This document shows, piece after piece, positions 1-11,652 of a stretch of DNA of 64,000 bases (within the stretch, counting starts at the first letter, position 1; the number at the start of each line of letters is the position of its first letter). The DNA comes from Pholiota molesta (lineage: Eukaryota; Basidiomycota; Agaricomycetes; Agaricales; Strophariaceae), in the NCBI GenBank assembly GCA_014925825.1, contig JACGCK010000187.1:1-64000 (forward strand), given 5' to 3'. A program made the position numbers and the translations under genes. A model generated the notes under the pieces. That model was not told the origin of the DNA. It searched no databases and was given only the letters and a program-made list of their open reading frames with translations.

Positions 1-230
1 TATGTCCATTGTCGCTGAAACGAAGTCATCATGGATTTCTTACATACTTCAGCTTTAGATTAGCGAATTCCGGAATCAGAGAGCATACGGGCGCCGCGGT
101 TAGCAAGCTGATAGCGAGCTCAGATTTAAATATAATTTGTGACCACTCATCTGCGGGACTCATGGTGTGGTCTGTCAGGATCGTAAAGTGATAGATTTTG
201 GTCAATCAGTATGATCTACATAACCAGCAG
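1..230 (-). pseudogene. Fragment of unknown gene X
   Basis: Read on the minus strand, roughly positions 230 to 95 match part of gene X seen complete at 51.9 kb (plus) and 34.8 kb (minus). The matching part is the stretch around the short segment that ends in CTGGTCAG in those copies, followed by the block coding for a peptide like IVLIDRIHRFGIST. Here the sequence is diverged, has several small indels and no long open frame, so I call it a relic. Beyond it (about 345-430) lies a sequence also found upstream of the other gene X copies (34.9-35.0 kb and 51.7-51.8 kb). The gene X fragment and family copy A are therefore arranged divergently around a shared upstream segment. Confidence 0.5.
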
Positions 231-733
231 CAATCAACAGGCTCAGACGGGCTCTCACATGGAGAACACTGTTTGATCTTTACATTTTGGCAACACTGTG
301 GCAGCACTGATTGCGTTTGAACTGACCCCTTTGTCGCCATCATCATTTGCTTGCGCTTGCGCTTGCACCCTGAATTCTGACTGCAATGTTGACATCTCTG
401 ATTATGAAGCGCATCACTTGAGGCCTCTGTTTTTTTTCCACTCCCGAACCGGACATCCTGTCTCGTTGTGTTTTTAATCATTTTTCTTTCCAGTAAATCT
501 ATTCAGTAGTACGTGCTCGAGGCTTGAAAGGTGCGATTGAGGTTAAGTCTTTCCAAGAACACTTCCGTTACTAGACCTCAGAAGACTAACATGTTTGCGA
601 GTGCGAATGATTCACCGCCCAGGGAAGGTCAAGCACACTGTGACTTCGACCGGATCGAAAATTTGATTGTCAGGGTCATACACAACCCACAAGTTCGCCA
701 GAGATCCCACTTGATCCAACCAAACAAAGACAT

Positions 734-739
734 TATAAA
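734..739 (+). promoter_or_regulatory. TATA box of family copy A
   Basis: TATAAA lies 53 nt before the ATG at 787. The spacing and surrounding sequence (TATAAAGAA, then GCGAGGGCA, then a CCCTGAAAAA-like stretch) recur before copy D, in copy B on the other strand, and with one change before copy G (TACAAGG). The conservation between copies is stronger evidence than the hexamer itself. Confidence 0.6.
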
Positions 740-786
740 GAAAGCGAGGGCAAGTGAAGGACCCTGAAAAATCCCCATTCCTCACC

Positions 787-2971
787 ATGCCCCCTAAAAA
801 AAGAAAGCAAACCGAACCAGAGCCCTCAACGAGCAAGCGCCGTCTGTCCAGAGCCATCTTATCCCATCCCAGCGCCCCAGTCGACGAGGAAGATGGTGGT
901 TCGAACCAGCCTCCAGGACGCATGACGCCAGATGGGCCCATTGTTCAACAACGGCCTTCGCTAGGACCATCAAGCCTGCGTCCTACCCAAGACAATAACG
1001 CCCGTCTGCTAGAGTTCATGTACCAGGCGTCGCAGATTCCTCTAGGTTCTGTAAACCAAAGTAAGTATTCGGATAGTCAATCATAGGGAAGCCAGATAGT
1101 GACGCTGGCACTGAACAGGTAGTTCATCAGCTAGCAACGAACGTTCAACCTTAGGGTGGAACGGGATTCAATACGTACGATCTGAGCACACCATCGGTGC
1201 TGGCGAGATCACCAGCCACCATGGCGGAAGCGTCGAGTCCCAACAGGACTCGGTGCACACTCCGATGTAAGTCAAATCCTTTTCCACCCTTGAATAGTGG
1301 GTTAACCGTTCGCTAGCAAACTGCCCGCCCTCTTTCGCTTTGAAAACGTGACTCCGAGCATTTGGGAAAAGAAAAACTGTCCCCCTGGTGGCGAAGCCAC
1401 GAAGGCGGGATCCAAGGGCAAGTAAGTCGAATCCGATCGTGCTATTGATATCTGATTGATCATCATCATGGCAGGTTGCGCAACCCATTACCTCTTAGCA
1501 CGTACCAAGGAGGTACAGGTGTTGCGCCATCACAAGAAGCGGGACCATCAAACGCAGTAGGCATCTACAGAAACGGAGACGCACCACAGGAGTATCCGAC
1601 TCGGATGTGAGTGGTACCGGTCGTAGTCATTGGACCGAGTTAATCGTTGTTAGTCCTGCAAACCAAAACAATGCGCATCACGCGCCGTTTCTTCAGAGGG
1701 TGGATTACACAACGCACTCTGCTACCGAGTCGGCGCCGCGAGATTTAGGAAAATCTGTGTCGCAAACGGATCAACAGAGCGGCAACGGTGATGGAGGCCA
1801 CTCACTATCTTTCTTCTCTGCTACAGCACCCTTAGCACCAGCACCATCCGCGTCCACATCATCGTCTTCGCCGTCCGCATTTGTTTCCTCATCGTCCTCT
1901 GCCATCAATTCCTCGTCTCCGTCGTCCTGGCGCTCGCCTTCTTCGTTGTCGGAGCGCCCCGCAGATTCCCCTGCAGGTCCATCCTCCGAGTTGGCCGACC
2001 AACATTTTCAGCACACGGAGTTTGATGATGATATGCTCGCTGCGATCATGGCTAGCCTAGAGGATGCCGTCGAGAACACTCGCTTGGATTCCGCGCCATC
2101 GGAGTTTTGGGCGCTTGGACAGCTTTTGCACGAGATGCGTTGTATTATCGATGCATCTTTGGCAGCAACTAGAGGGGATTCAGCTCGTATGGGCGAGAGT
2201 TCGTCACAGCCGAATTCTTCCAACAGTGGAATACCGTCATTGTCATCGGGGCTACATAGCGACGCTCAGCCGCCGATATCTGGAGTTGTGGCCGATATAG
2301 ATGCGAGCTACTCACCGACTGTGTCTTCCGATACATCGCCGCCACCGCCACCGCCGCCACCATCGCGCTGGAATACCGCATCGAATATCGCACCCGTGGC
2401 GTCGTCATCTAGCCACGGTCATCTAGTATCCCTGCCAGATCAACAGGAAGCCTCGCTGTCAACGGAAAATAATGCAACTCACGCGGGGGCTCCAAATGCT
2501 CTGTCGCCAGCGCCGAATGGGGGAGGATCAGGCCTTCAAATGGCTCAGCAACACGACGGCTTCGATATCGCCGATGTTCACTCACATACCAATTCGCCTG
2601 ATCGCGGGACATTGCTCGCGCCATCGTCTTCGCCGTCACCATCGTCCTCGCCGTCGGAGCATCCCACGGATCCCACCGCCTTGTCATCATCAAGTAGTCG
2701 GCCAACGGCAATACCAGAGGGCGGCATTGACATCCCCCTTCCCATCCTGTTGCTCTGGCTCGTGCGCCATGTAAGCTCCGCATTCTTTGCTGAGCTGATA
2801 AACCAGTCGTTCTTGCTGCCGAACTTGGATAATGAACGGAGCATTCAACTGCTGCTAGAGACTGCGGTAAGACACGGTGTCGACGATGTCCACGAGTTCC
2901 TCGAGAGGGTCTTCAGAGGCGCTACTGAGCTCTGGGAGCTTGGATACTTCGTGTCAGCTCCTACCGAATGA
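787..2971 (+). CDS. Family copy A: intact five-exon protein of unknown function, NLS-like N-terminus
   Basis: Not a family I recognise. I place exons at 787-1060, 1119-1266, 1317-1421, 1475-1606 and 1654-2971. All donors are GTAAGT or GTGAGT, all introns are 47-58 bp, and all phases agree, giving 1,977 coding nt (about 658 residues). The N-terminus MPPKKRKQTEPEPSTSKRR resembles a bipartite nuclear localisation signal. Exon 2 carries the peptide STLGWN followed by RSE and ITSHHGGSVES, conserved in copies B to D. The last exon is a long Ser/Pro-rich, probably disordered region, then about 80 residues with helix-like spacing around LLLWLVRHV, which recurs in copies B, C, D and G. A 53 bp intron (2973-3025) begins one base after the stop. 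The nuclear location is inferred from the basic motif only. The low-complexity middle could mean an effector, regulatory or structural role; I cannot choose. Confidence 0.75.
1153..1290 (+). repeat. Exon-2 cassette bounded by AGGGTGGAA / TTCCACCCT inverted repeat
   Basis: AGGGTGGAA at 1153-1161 and its exact reverse complement TTCCACCCT at 1282-1290 bracket most of exon 2 and its splice donor. The same arrangement is seen in the other family copies, including decayed ones, at 9574-9711, 11107-11249, 12798-12935, 15069-15213, 26526-26671, 30810-30955, 28885-29024, 61206-61360, 5775-5921 and 55839-55969. In some of these one arm carries one or two changes. Confidence 0.7.
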
Positions 2972-3329
2972 AGTACGTCAATTGGTTTACACAGAATTGT
3001 ACCATTGAACTTACTGCATGAATAGACCTCCACATGGAGTGTTCACAGGTGCACAAAGTGGTCTGTCACGTAGGGAGATGAGGATTCGGGACATATGAGT
3101 CAGATGGAAAATGTTATCGATGGAACGAGGTAACTGCCAACATTTCTGTCGAAGCCCAACCGGTCCGTAACGTGATCCGTTTCCGAGCCTTCCATCTACT
3201 GTCCAGTGGTCCTCGTCTAGCGTTGGCGGGAACCTCGCGGCAGGATTCTGACTTCGACATTTTGATTTGGTCCACCCGCGTCGGAGATTCGCCCGGCCTC
3301 GGTCGGCCTTTCCGTGAGCGTTGATCTCA

Positions 3330-3700
3330 GCCAAGACCTGCCCCGCCGCTCACACAGGCCCGGTCGCCGCCATCGCGACCCAGGAGTTCACATGCGCGCT
3401 CGGGCGCGATGCCCCGCTGGGCATGGAGGACATGGACGAGAACGCGCTCTACGGGACAATGCCGAAGCTCCTGCAGTCGACGCGGGCGTGGACGCCCAGA
3501 GCGTGGGCGGGTGGCACGGGCTCGTCCCCGCGTACCTGCGCATCGAGCTGGCGGGGGCAAGCTCTCTGGAGCGCGCGCCACCGGCGGTGCCCGATTTTTG
3601 CACGGATGCGGGCGCGCGACTGCCGGCGGAGCTGGTCGAGGAGATCGTGCGCCGTGCGGCAGCGGAGGACGGCGCGCCCGCGGGCACTCAAAGCACATAA
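3330..3700 (+). pseudogene. Frameshifted 3' fragment of an unrecognised GC-rich gene
   Basis: This stretch has strong GC at third codon positions, unlike its AT-rich surroundings, and sits in the loop between the two inverted arms. One frame reads protein-like up to MEDMDENALYGTMPKLLQ. Just after this (about 3476) the good frame shifts to one that reads QSVGGWHGLVPAYLRIELAG and ends LPAELVEEIVRRAAAE shortly before a stop at 3700. A one-base shift therefore seems to separate two halves of an old 3' exon. No domain was recognised. Confidence 0.4.
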
Positions 3701-5229
3701 GATAGCCTGATGCTATAGAGCAGCATATATACTTGACATCTGTCTGTAGATAGGTTCAATAGTTGTGCAAATGTAAGAACATGCATTATTTCTGCATTAT
3801 GACCGTTTTTATGTATTTTTTATGCACTTTGGGCTCGCTTAGTAGGACAACTTAGACACACATGCTGCGTATGCATGATAGCTCGGTGTGTGCACTCCAT
3901 TGCATCCCAATGTGTTTTGGAAATCGCCAGGCAAACATCATGCGAGCCCTCGGTAAAAGCCTCAACTCGGTAGGCTCGGACACTCTGAACATTATATCTG
4001 ACATATCACCATGTTCTATGTGTTTGTCCTATGTACTTCTTTCTTGGTGCATTCGATACAACACCTAATTTATGTACCATATCCTGTCCACCTACAACTG
4101 TTTGTTACCCTTTTCTTTGCCTACGACACATTTTTGTCGTGCTGTACTTATATTCTCGTACAATTTGCATACTCAATCTGGTGCTCAGTTATTTGTACCT
4201 TGAACTACCCCGTGCGTGTTTCTAATATATGTAATGCTTGTTATCAACAAGGATCGGATAAGATATACAGAGCATTTATCAATCAGTTACCCCAAACAAA
4301 AATAGGGGAATGATTTGAATACATAACACATGTTACTCACCGCAGATGTTGTAAATATACATGCGCGCCGCTTTGGGCGCTTATTTGCAGCTCATTTAGT
4401 GTGAATTTTGTAACTCCCTTGCATCCTCCTTAGAGAATAATGTCAAGGCTGAGACTGCATTCTTTACAACTCAATGGTGCAATGTCATGTTAGGTTGCAC
4501 TTACTTAGACTCTCAATTCAACTTGATTTTAACAGTAAGCACTTAGCAAGTACTTAGCGTGATGAGCATCATATGTATTCTACTTTTTTTGTTTAGCCAA
4601 GGGGGCAGCGGAGAACTTGAATTTAATTCCTATGAATGATTAATCATTCCATGTACATATGCCTAACCGTGCAGAACGCGATGAGCGCGCGGTGGCTGGC
4701 GTCGCGCCCAAGTCAAATATAATCACGTGACCATGACAAATCACGTCCGAAGGCCGGAAATACGGTGACAGGACGGCCCAGGCCACCGGTCGAATGGTGG
4801 AAGGCGAATTGAGTTGGGAAATTCCTGCCGCGAGGTTTCCGCCAACCTTACTCGTCGCTCGAGTTCTTGAAAACCACAAATAGCTTATGAGATGTGTTTT
4901 CTGACATATTTCTGAATCATTGTGCCCGTTTCGAACATCAGATTTATTGCGTGTCGAAAATTACCACTGCAAGGATGGACATATGATATTAACAAAGGAC
5001 AAGTGCTTCCATATGCTCGTTCCTGGAACTCAATCAACGAACAAGAATTGCAGTGATTTACCCAACTATTGACGTTTTAAAATAGAATGGAAGAAAATGT
5101 TGAACCCGAAAAAAAAAAACCAGAGCGCGCCGCTACCTAGCACCGTGACACCAGAGCTGGAAACATCACCAGACGTCTTGGCAGAAACATCGAGGTGCCT
5201 ATCCATGATCATTATCATTAATATAATTA
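3701..5229. other. AT-rich intergenic stretch, no gene seen
   Basis: About 1.5 kb of AT-rich sequence with many stops in all frames. Short open frames near 3862-4313 have no codon bias, and I found no repeat partner for them elsewhere in the window. Confidence 0.5.
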
Positions 5230-7480
5230 ATGAGCAGTAACATAAGATTCAAACCAACAACATTCAGCTGTACCGTAACAGTAAGCCTGAGATCAACCCA
5301 GATCTTCTACGCTTCGCTCAGCAGCGGCGAGTCGGCGACTGTGTTTGGACCAAGATCAGCCACTATCAACATCGATGACCATACCCGCAAGACGCACCGG
5401 TTACGATTCCCGAATTTCGACGATGCTCAGGGCCTGGCGGGGCGTCCTCCTGGCCGTCTATGCGCGATGGGCGTGTATCGCACAGCCGCTACTTGATCTT
5501 GAGCAAAAGTAGGTGCAGAGCTGACCGCTGCGGAATGGCAATCCGTTTGAGGCTGTCTGATTGTCTTGGGATCTCATCGGTATGAGTAGGTATGGCAAGC
5601 GCACTGCATAAATTCCCAAAAATCCACGACCCTCGCCGTGGCCGACAGAAAACAGATCACAGGTACCAGAGCTGAGAGGGAGCACGATTGGAAAGCGCGG
5701 CCGCCCCATTTGGGGGCCATCCCATCCGCTTCAAATTTTGAAAACTGACATGAGCGAATAGCAGACATTCAGCCCAAGGGTGAAAGGAACGATAAAACTA
5801 AAATTTCATCCGAGAGCGCCTTCGGCGCCAGTGGGTATTCCACTGGCTGCCATGGCAAACGTATTGGATGGCGGTGACCCTCAACGAGCCCTCGAATGCA
5901 ATCTGATTCCAATTCCACCCTAGAGTGTAGCCTGATTATTCTGCAAGGAATCGCGACTGCATCATTCTGTATACGTAGGTACTGTATGCCCATGGACGAG
6001 TGGCGCAAATCCCAGCGACCTGGGGATCCGTGCGTAGTGAATCAACGCCAACGTTCGTCCGAACTCTTCAGACAGCCTGTACGCTACCTATGGGAGACTC
6101 CGCCGATGAGCAGGAAATAGCTGATCGAGCCACATCGGAGAATATTGTATGCAAGAAAGCAATCTTGGGAAATGCAGAAGCGGAAGGGAACGATTGGAAG
6201 AAGGCATAGAGGACTCAGAAGGGACTCGTTGCGTATGAGTTGGACGCGACGCGTGCGGAAAGTGTCATGGATGAGAGCAAGGAGTGGAGATTGCGCCATT
6301 CTTCCGCAATTTCGTCGACGCCGGACCGGGCCGCGCGAGTGATGGCGAATGCTGGCAATGTTGTCGAGTCTTCCAGGAGTCTGCTCTTGACGATCGCTGA
6401 CTCGCTCGGCGCTACCTTGATCCCGACTCCCATCTCTCTGCGCAACTCTGGCCCCTTCCAAGGGTCCAGCGGCCCCCCACCCCAGCATCCTTCCCCCAAC
6501 CTCCGAAAAGCAACAGCGCATGGCTCCAAACCTGCAAGCCGTCTGCCTCCCCCACCACGGCTTCGCGGACTCTAACGCCTACTATCGATGACTCTTTCCA
6601 TTGAGCCGCAAACGCAGGTTCCACGCCTAAGAACCGTTTTATGTTTCGATTGCCTACCCTGGTGGACTCTCTACTCTGCGTTTTGAGTTCAATACTTATC
6701 ATGATAGAGTTGCATCGTCAGACGAGAACGAGATCTGCGAAGATGACAATTGGATCACAAGAGTCTCCAGGACATACAGGTGGAAGAGATCTCGGACATA
6801 CCGTTGGGTCGCAGGATGTAACACACGCCACGGGATGTTACACTTACTCGGAAGGATGAGCGCGCGCGACGCTTCACGATGACGATGATGCGCTATCGGA
6901 CGAGATCTTCGATGAGTGACGCTCATTCGTACCATAGACAACGCGGTTCTCGGGGCTGCCTGTTACCGCTGCTTTACCACCACCACCCTCTACCAAGGTA
7001 GCACTGCACTTGATTTCCATCACACATCTCCCTGCATATTCTGTACTCTCGTGGTGTCCATCGGAAGTAGCTAGCTCTATCTACCGTGGCGAAGCGAGAT
7101 CTGCTTCCGATACGTATGGTCATGTGTGATCGCATTTCAATCTTCCATACAGCAAATGCTCCCACCTCGTGAGTACGATGAATGGATTTGACTTGAACTT
7201 TCCGCGGTTGGGCTTTCTCGAAGCTCGATGCCCGCATTACGGCTGCTGAGCGCTGAGCGCTGACCCTTGGCCAAGCTAGTTGGTGCTCGGACTGCATGGT
7301 CCAAACCGGCATCGCGCAGTTGCATTGCTGGTAGAACGTTCGGACTGCTGTCTGAGCGTTGGGCTCGAGTTCCTTCTGAGCTCTGCGCCGTCGTGAGGCT
7401 AGCTCGTGCACGCTGTTGCGGACGAATGCAGCTCTGCGTCTTGGATCTCACAACCCTATGCCGTTGTTCGCAACAGCACA
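5230..7480 (+). pseudogene. Family remnant M
   Basis: The anchor is the cassette at 5775-5921. It starts with a mutated left arm (AAGGGTGAA), carries SESAFGASG, which matches SESALGASG of copy C, then soon hits a stop, and ends with an exact TTCCACCCT arm. Upstream (5230-5496) and downstream (6240-6575, Ser/Pro-rich) open stretches are in places expected for first and last exons, but their relation to other copies is weak. No full gene model can be drawn. I treat the whole as a decayed copy with uncertain ends. Confidence 0.4.
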
Positions 7481-7865
7481 GGGGATCATAGGACGTGCAT
7501 GTTGGCTTCGTTGGTTGAATTAAGGTATAGGACGCACCTCTCCTTTGTTGATGTCATATGATAGTCCTTGCGGTGGTAATTGATACGCAATAAATCACCG
7601 GTTCGAAACGGGCACAACAATTCAGAAATATATGAGAAAACACATAAGCTATCTGTGGTTTTCAAGAGCTCTGTTTCGGTCCTCCTTGTGAACTTGGAAA
7701 AGCAATCAAAATTAGAATGAATCAGAATGAATTTCAAAGGCGTCGACGGAGCATAAATAGGTAAGTAATGGGGTAACACAGAAAAATAATAGGAGGAGAT
7801 AGTATGTTATATGTCATTTTGGTACAAAAGGTAGGATCTGAGTTGGATCTGATTATTGCGTACGA

Positions 7866-10511
7866 GAGGACACTGGACAGTAGATCATGGTGGAAGGCTC
7901 GGGGACGGATCACGTTACGGACCGGTTGGGCTTCTACAGAAATGTGGGCAGTTACGGTTTACCTCGTTCCATCGATAACATTTTCCATCTGACTCATATG
8001 TCCCGAATCCTCATCTCCCTACGTGACAGACCACTTTGTGCACCTGTGAACACTCCATGTAAAGGTCTATTCACGCAGTAAGTGCAATGGTACAATTTTG
8101 TGTAAGGTTGAAAAACCAATTGACATACTTCATTCCGTAGCAACTGACACGAAGTATCCAAGCTCCCAGAGCTCAGTAGCGCCTCTGAAGACCCTCTCGA
8201 GGAACTCGTGGACATCGTCGACACCGTGTCTTACCGCAGTCTCTAGCAGCAGTTGAATGGTCCATTCATTATCCGAGTTCGGCAGCAAGAACGACCGGCT
8301 TATCAGCTCAGTGAAGAATGCGGAGCTCACATTGCGCTCGAGCCAGAGCAACAGGATGGGGAGGGGGGTGTCAATGCCGCCCTCTGGTATGGCCGTTGGC
8401 CGACTGCTTGATGACGACGAGGCGGTGGGATCCGTGGGATGCTCCGACGGCGAGGACGATGATGACGGCGAAGACGTCGATGACGATGATGCGGTATTCC
8501 AGTGCGGTGGTGGCGGTGGTGGTGGCGGCGGCGAGGTATTGGAAGGCACTGTTGGTGAGTAGCTCGCATCTATATTGGCCACAACTCATATTGGCGGCTG
8601 AGTGTCGCTATCTAGCCCCGATGACGATGACGGTATTCCACTGCTGGAAGAATTCGGCTGTGACGAACTCTCACCCATACGAGCCGAATCGGAATCCCCT
8701 CTAGTTGCTGCCAAAGAAGCGTCGATAATACAACGCATCTCGTGCAAAAGCTGTCCAAGCGCCCAAAACTCCGATGGCGCGGAATCCAGGCGGGTGTTCT
8801 CGACGGCATCCTCTAGGCTAGCCATGATCGCAGCGAGCATATCATCATCAAACTCCGTGTGTTGAAAATGTTGGTCGGCCAACTCGGAGGATGGACCTGC
8901 TGGGGAATCTGCGGGGCGCTCCGACAACGAAGAAGGCGAGCGCCAGGACGACGGAGACGAGGAATTGATGGCAGAGGACGATGAGGAAACAAATGCGGAC
9001 GGCGAAGACGATGATGTGGACGCGGACGGTGCTGGTGCTGTAGCAGAGAAGAAAGCTAGTGAGTGGCTTCCATCACCGTTGCCGCTCTGTTGATCCGTTT
9101 GCTACACAGATTTTCCTAAATCTCGCGGCGCCGACTCGGTAGCAGAGTGCGTTGTGTAATCTACCCGCTGAAGAAACGGCGCTTGATGCGCATTGTTTTG
9201 GTTTGCAGGACTAACAACGATTAACTCGGTTCAATGACTACGACCGATACCACTCACATCCGAGCCGGATACTCCTGTGCTGCGTCGCCGTTCCTGTAGA
9301 TGCCTACTGCGTTTGATGGTCCCGCTTCTCGTGATGCCGCAACACCCGTACCACCTTGGTATGTGCTAAGAGGTAATGGGTTGCGCAACCTGCCATGATG
9401 ATGATCAATCAGACATCAATAGCACGATTGGATTCGACTTACTTGCCCTTGGATCCCGCTTTCATGGCTTCGCCACCGGGGGGACAGTTATTCTTTTCCC
9501 AAATGCTCGGAGTCACGTTTTCAAAGCGAAAGAGGGCGGGAAGTTTGCTAGCGAACGATTAACCCACTATTCAAGGGTGGAAAAGGATTTGACTTACATC
9601 GGAGTGTGCACCGAGTCCTGTTGGGACTCGACGCTTCCGCCATGGTGGTTGGTGATCTCGCCAGCACCGATGGTATGCTCAGATCGTTTATGTTTGATTC
9701 CGTTCCACCCTAAGGTGGAACGTTCGTTGCTAGCTCTTGATGAACTACCTGTTCAGCGCCAACGTCACTATCTGGCTTCCCTATGATTGACTATCCGAAA
9801 ACTTACTTTGGTTTACAGAACCTAGAGGAATCTGCGACGCCTGGTACATGAACTCTAGCAGACGGGCGTTATTGTCTTGGGTAGGACGCAGGCTTGATGG
9901 TCCTAGCGAAGGCCGTTGTTGAACAATGGGCCCATCTGGCGCCATGCGTCCTGGAGGCTGGTTCGAACCACCATCTTCCTCGGCGACTGGGGCGCTGGGA
10001 TGGGATAAGATGGCTCTGGACAGACGGCGCTTGCTCGTTGAGGGCTCTGGTGCGTTTTGCTTTCTTTTTTTAGGGGACATGGTGAGGAATGGGGATTTTT
10101 CAGGGTCCTTCGCTTGCCCTCGCTTTCTTTGTAATGTCTTTGTTTGGTTGGATCAAGTGGGATCTCTGGCGAACTTGTGGGTTGCGTATGACCCTGACAA
10201 TCAAATTTTCGATCCGGTCGAAGTAACAGTGCGCTTGACCTTCCCTGGGCGGTGAATCATTCGCACTCGCAAATATGTTAGTCTTCTGAGGTCTAGTAAC
10301 GGAAGTGTTCTTGATAAGACTTGACCTCAATCACACCTTTCAAGCCTCGGGCACGTACTACTGAATTGATTTACTGGAAAAAAAAGTGATTGAATACACA
10401 ACGAAACAGGATGTCCGGTTCGGGAGCGAAAAAAAAACAAAGGCCTCAAGTGATGCGCTTCATAATCAGAGATGTCAACATTGCAGTCAGAATTCAGGGT
10501 GCAAGCGCGAG
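7866..10511 (-). repeat. Right arm of large inverted duplication (pairs with 345-3219)
   Basis: This is the reverse complement of the left arm. Identity is high through promoter, introns, exons and 3' flank. It differs by a deletion of about 230 bp in the last exon and by point changes that stop the reading frame. Confidence 0.85.
8130..10080 (-). pseudogene. Family copy B, nonsense-mutated and shortened
   Basis: Exons match copy A one to one: 10080-9807, 9748-9598, 9547-9443, 9389-9258 and 9210 onward, with the same donors and phases. The start MSPKKRKQNAPEPSTSKRR keeps the basic motif. The last exon has TAG (complement of 9102-9104) where copy A has a serine TCG. About 500 nt further on there is an in-frame TGA, made by a 3-nt deletion relative to copy A, just before the NIDASYSPT stretch. 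The Ser/Pro-rich part lacks about 80 residues. The C-terminal LLLWLERNVSSAFF domain is still open (8582-8130). Any product would end early in exon 5. The close match to copy A suggests a recent inverted duplication followed by loss of function. Confidence 0.75.
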
Positions 10512-10731
10512 TTTAATGAATTGGAAGCACCAAAAATTCACCGAACTTCGACCTGATGTTTATATATAAATTATGTTTTTAGGCATAGATGGGTATGAAC
10601 CAACGGGGAAATGGTTGGCAATGAGAAGATTATTTACATGCATCAATCGAATGTCGACGGAACTGCGCATGACCGTGAACGCGGCAGTCACCGGGGTATC
10701 ATGCTCTCAGATCGATCACGCGCTCCGTCTG

Positions 10732-11652
10732 TCAGAACCACCACAGACTGACGGCGATTCTCTCCTCTATGCTCAGGGATGCATACTCCTCGTCGTCGGC
10801 AACATCCACCCCGTCCAGATTCCCATGTAGGGCATTGAACCGCCGTTCCAAATCCTGCTCCGAGCAGGACAGAGTGAGCGCATCGGCCAAGTCCATCGGG
10901 TTCGCCGTCTTCACGAGCCAACGGGCCCAGGCGCGTACTTGTGGTGGCATACAGTCAACATTTTTTTTCTGACAAGTGGTGAGAATAGATTTGACTTACG
11001 TCGTAGATCCTGTGGGGCGTCGCGGGGAAACTGAAAGGATCCGCTGTGCCGATTCACACGATGTGCCGTGGCACTCCTAGCAAGATAATCAGCGTACTAC
11101 TCTCGAAAGGGTGGGATACAATTTCACTTACATCGGAGGGCCCATCGAGCCTCGCTGAGACTCAATGTTTTCGCCACGGCGGCTGGTGAGATGACCACTG
11201 GCGCCGAGGGCGCTCTCGGATCGTATTGTTGATTTGTTTGTCCACCCTTCGCTGGAACATCTGCTAGGAGGTCTCGCGGGTATTTCTGTTTATCGACGGA
11301 ATGGCTACATCAGTGATCTTGCATATTGCGGGGGTTTTCATTACTCGCCCTGATTGCGGATACTTTGCATACTCTGTGAAGACACGGCGCCAACGGATGT
11401 AGATTCTTGCGCTGGGATGGGCCGTGTATGGGCGAGAGGCGGCGGGCTGGAAGGTCCAGCTCCAGGTTGGGGTCGGGGTTGTTGTACAATGTGCGAGTAC
11501 TGGTGCGCGCTAACTGGCTTATTTACATGCCTATTCGCGTCTTGTCTGTCATTGAATGAAGCGGACGGAATGAAGTCTTGCCGACGGCGCTTTTTAGTCG
11601 TTCTCGTCGCGTTCTCTGAGTCATCATCTAGAGTCCGTTTTCTGCTGTCCAT
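10732..11652 (-). CDS. Family copy C, divergent member, possibly frameshifted
   Basis: Exon 1 starts at MDSRKRTLDDDSENATRT, with a KKRRRQ basic cluster, and runs from 11652 to 11345 (donor GTAATG). Exon 2, 11285-11132, joins in phase and reads GWTNKSTIRSESALGASG then LTSRRGENIESQRGS, matching copy A. Exon 3 is 11076-11000. The terminal block (10950-10732) contains ARWLVKTANPMDLADALTLS and ends SLWWF, the equivalent of the WLVR domain of copies A and G. The last junction does not keep frame with the best acceptor, because of a run of eight A just after it. Either there is a slip in that homopolymer or I have the wrong splice site. The gene is head-to-head with copy D. Function unknown. Confidence 0.5.

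Larger units (their letters stand above)
345..3219 (+). repeat. Left arm of large inverted duplication (pairs with 7866-10511)
   Basis: The sequence from about 345 to 3219 is repeated in reverse complement at 10511-7866, with a single-copy loop of about 4.6 kb. The left arm contains the intact family copy A and the right arm the damaged copy B. The right arm lacks a block of about 230 bp in the Ser/Pro-rich last exon. The outer break of the right arm is sharp, with homology lost after position 10511. Confidence 0.85.

Noticed and set aside
7588..7612. A tRNA T-arm-like GGTTCGAAAC
   Set aside because: No matching acceptor stem, D-arm or anticodon arm can be drawn around it.
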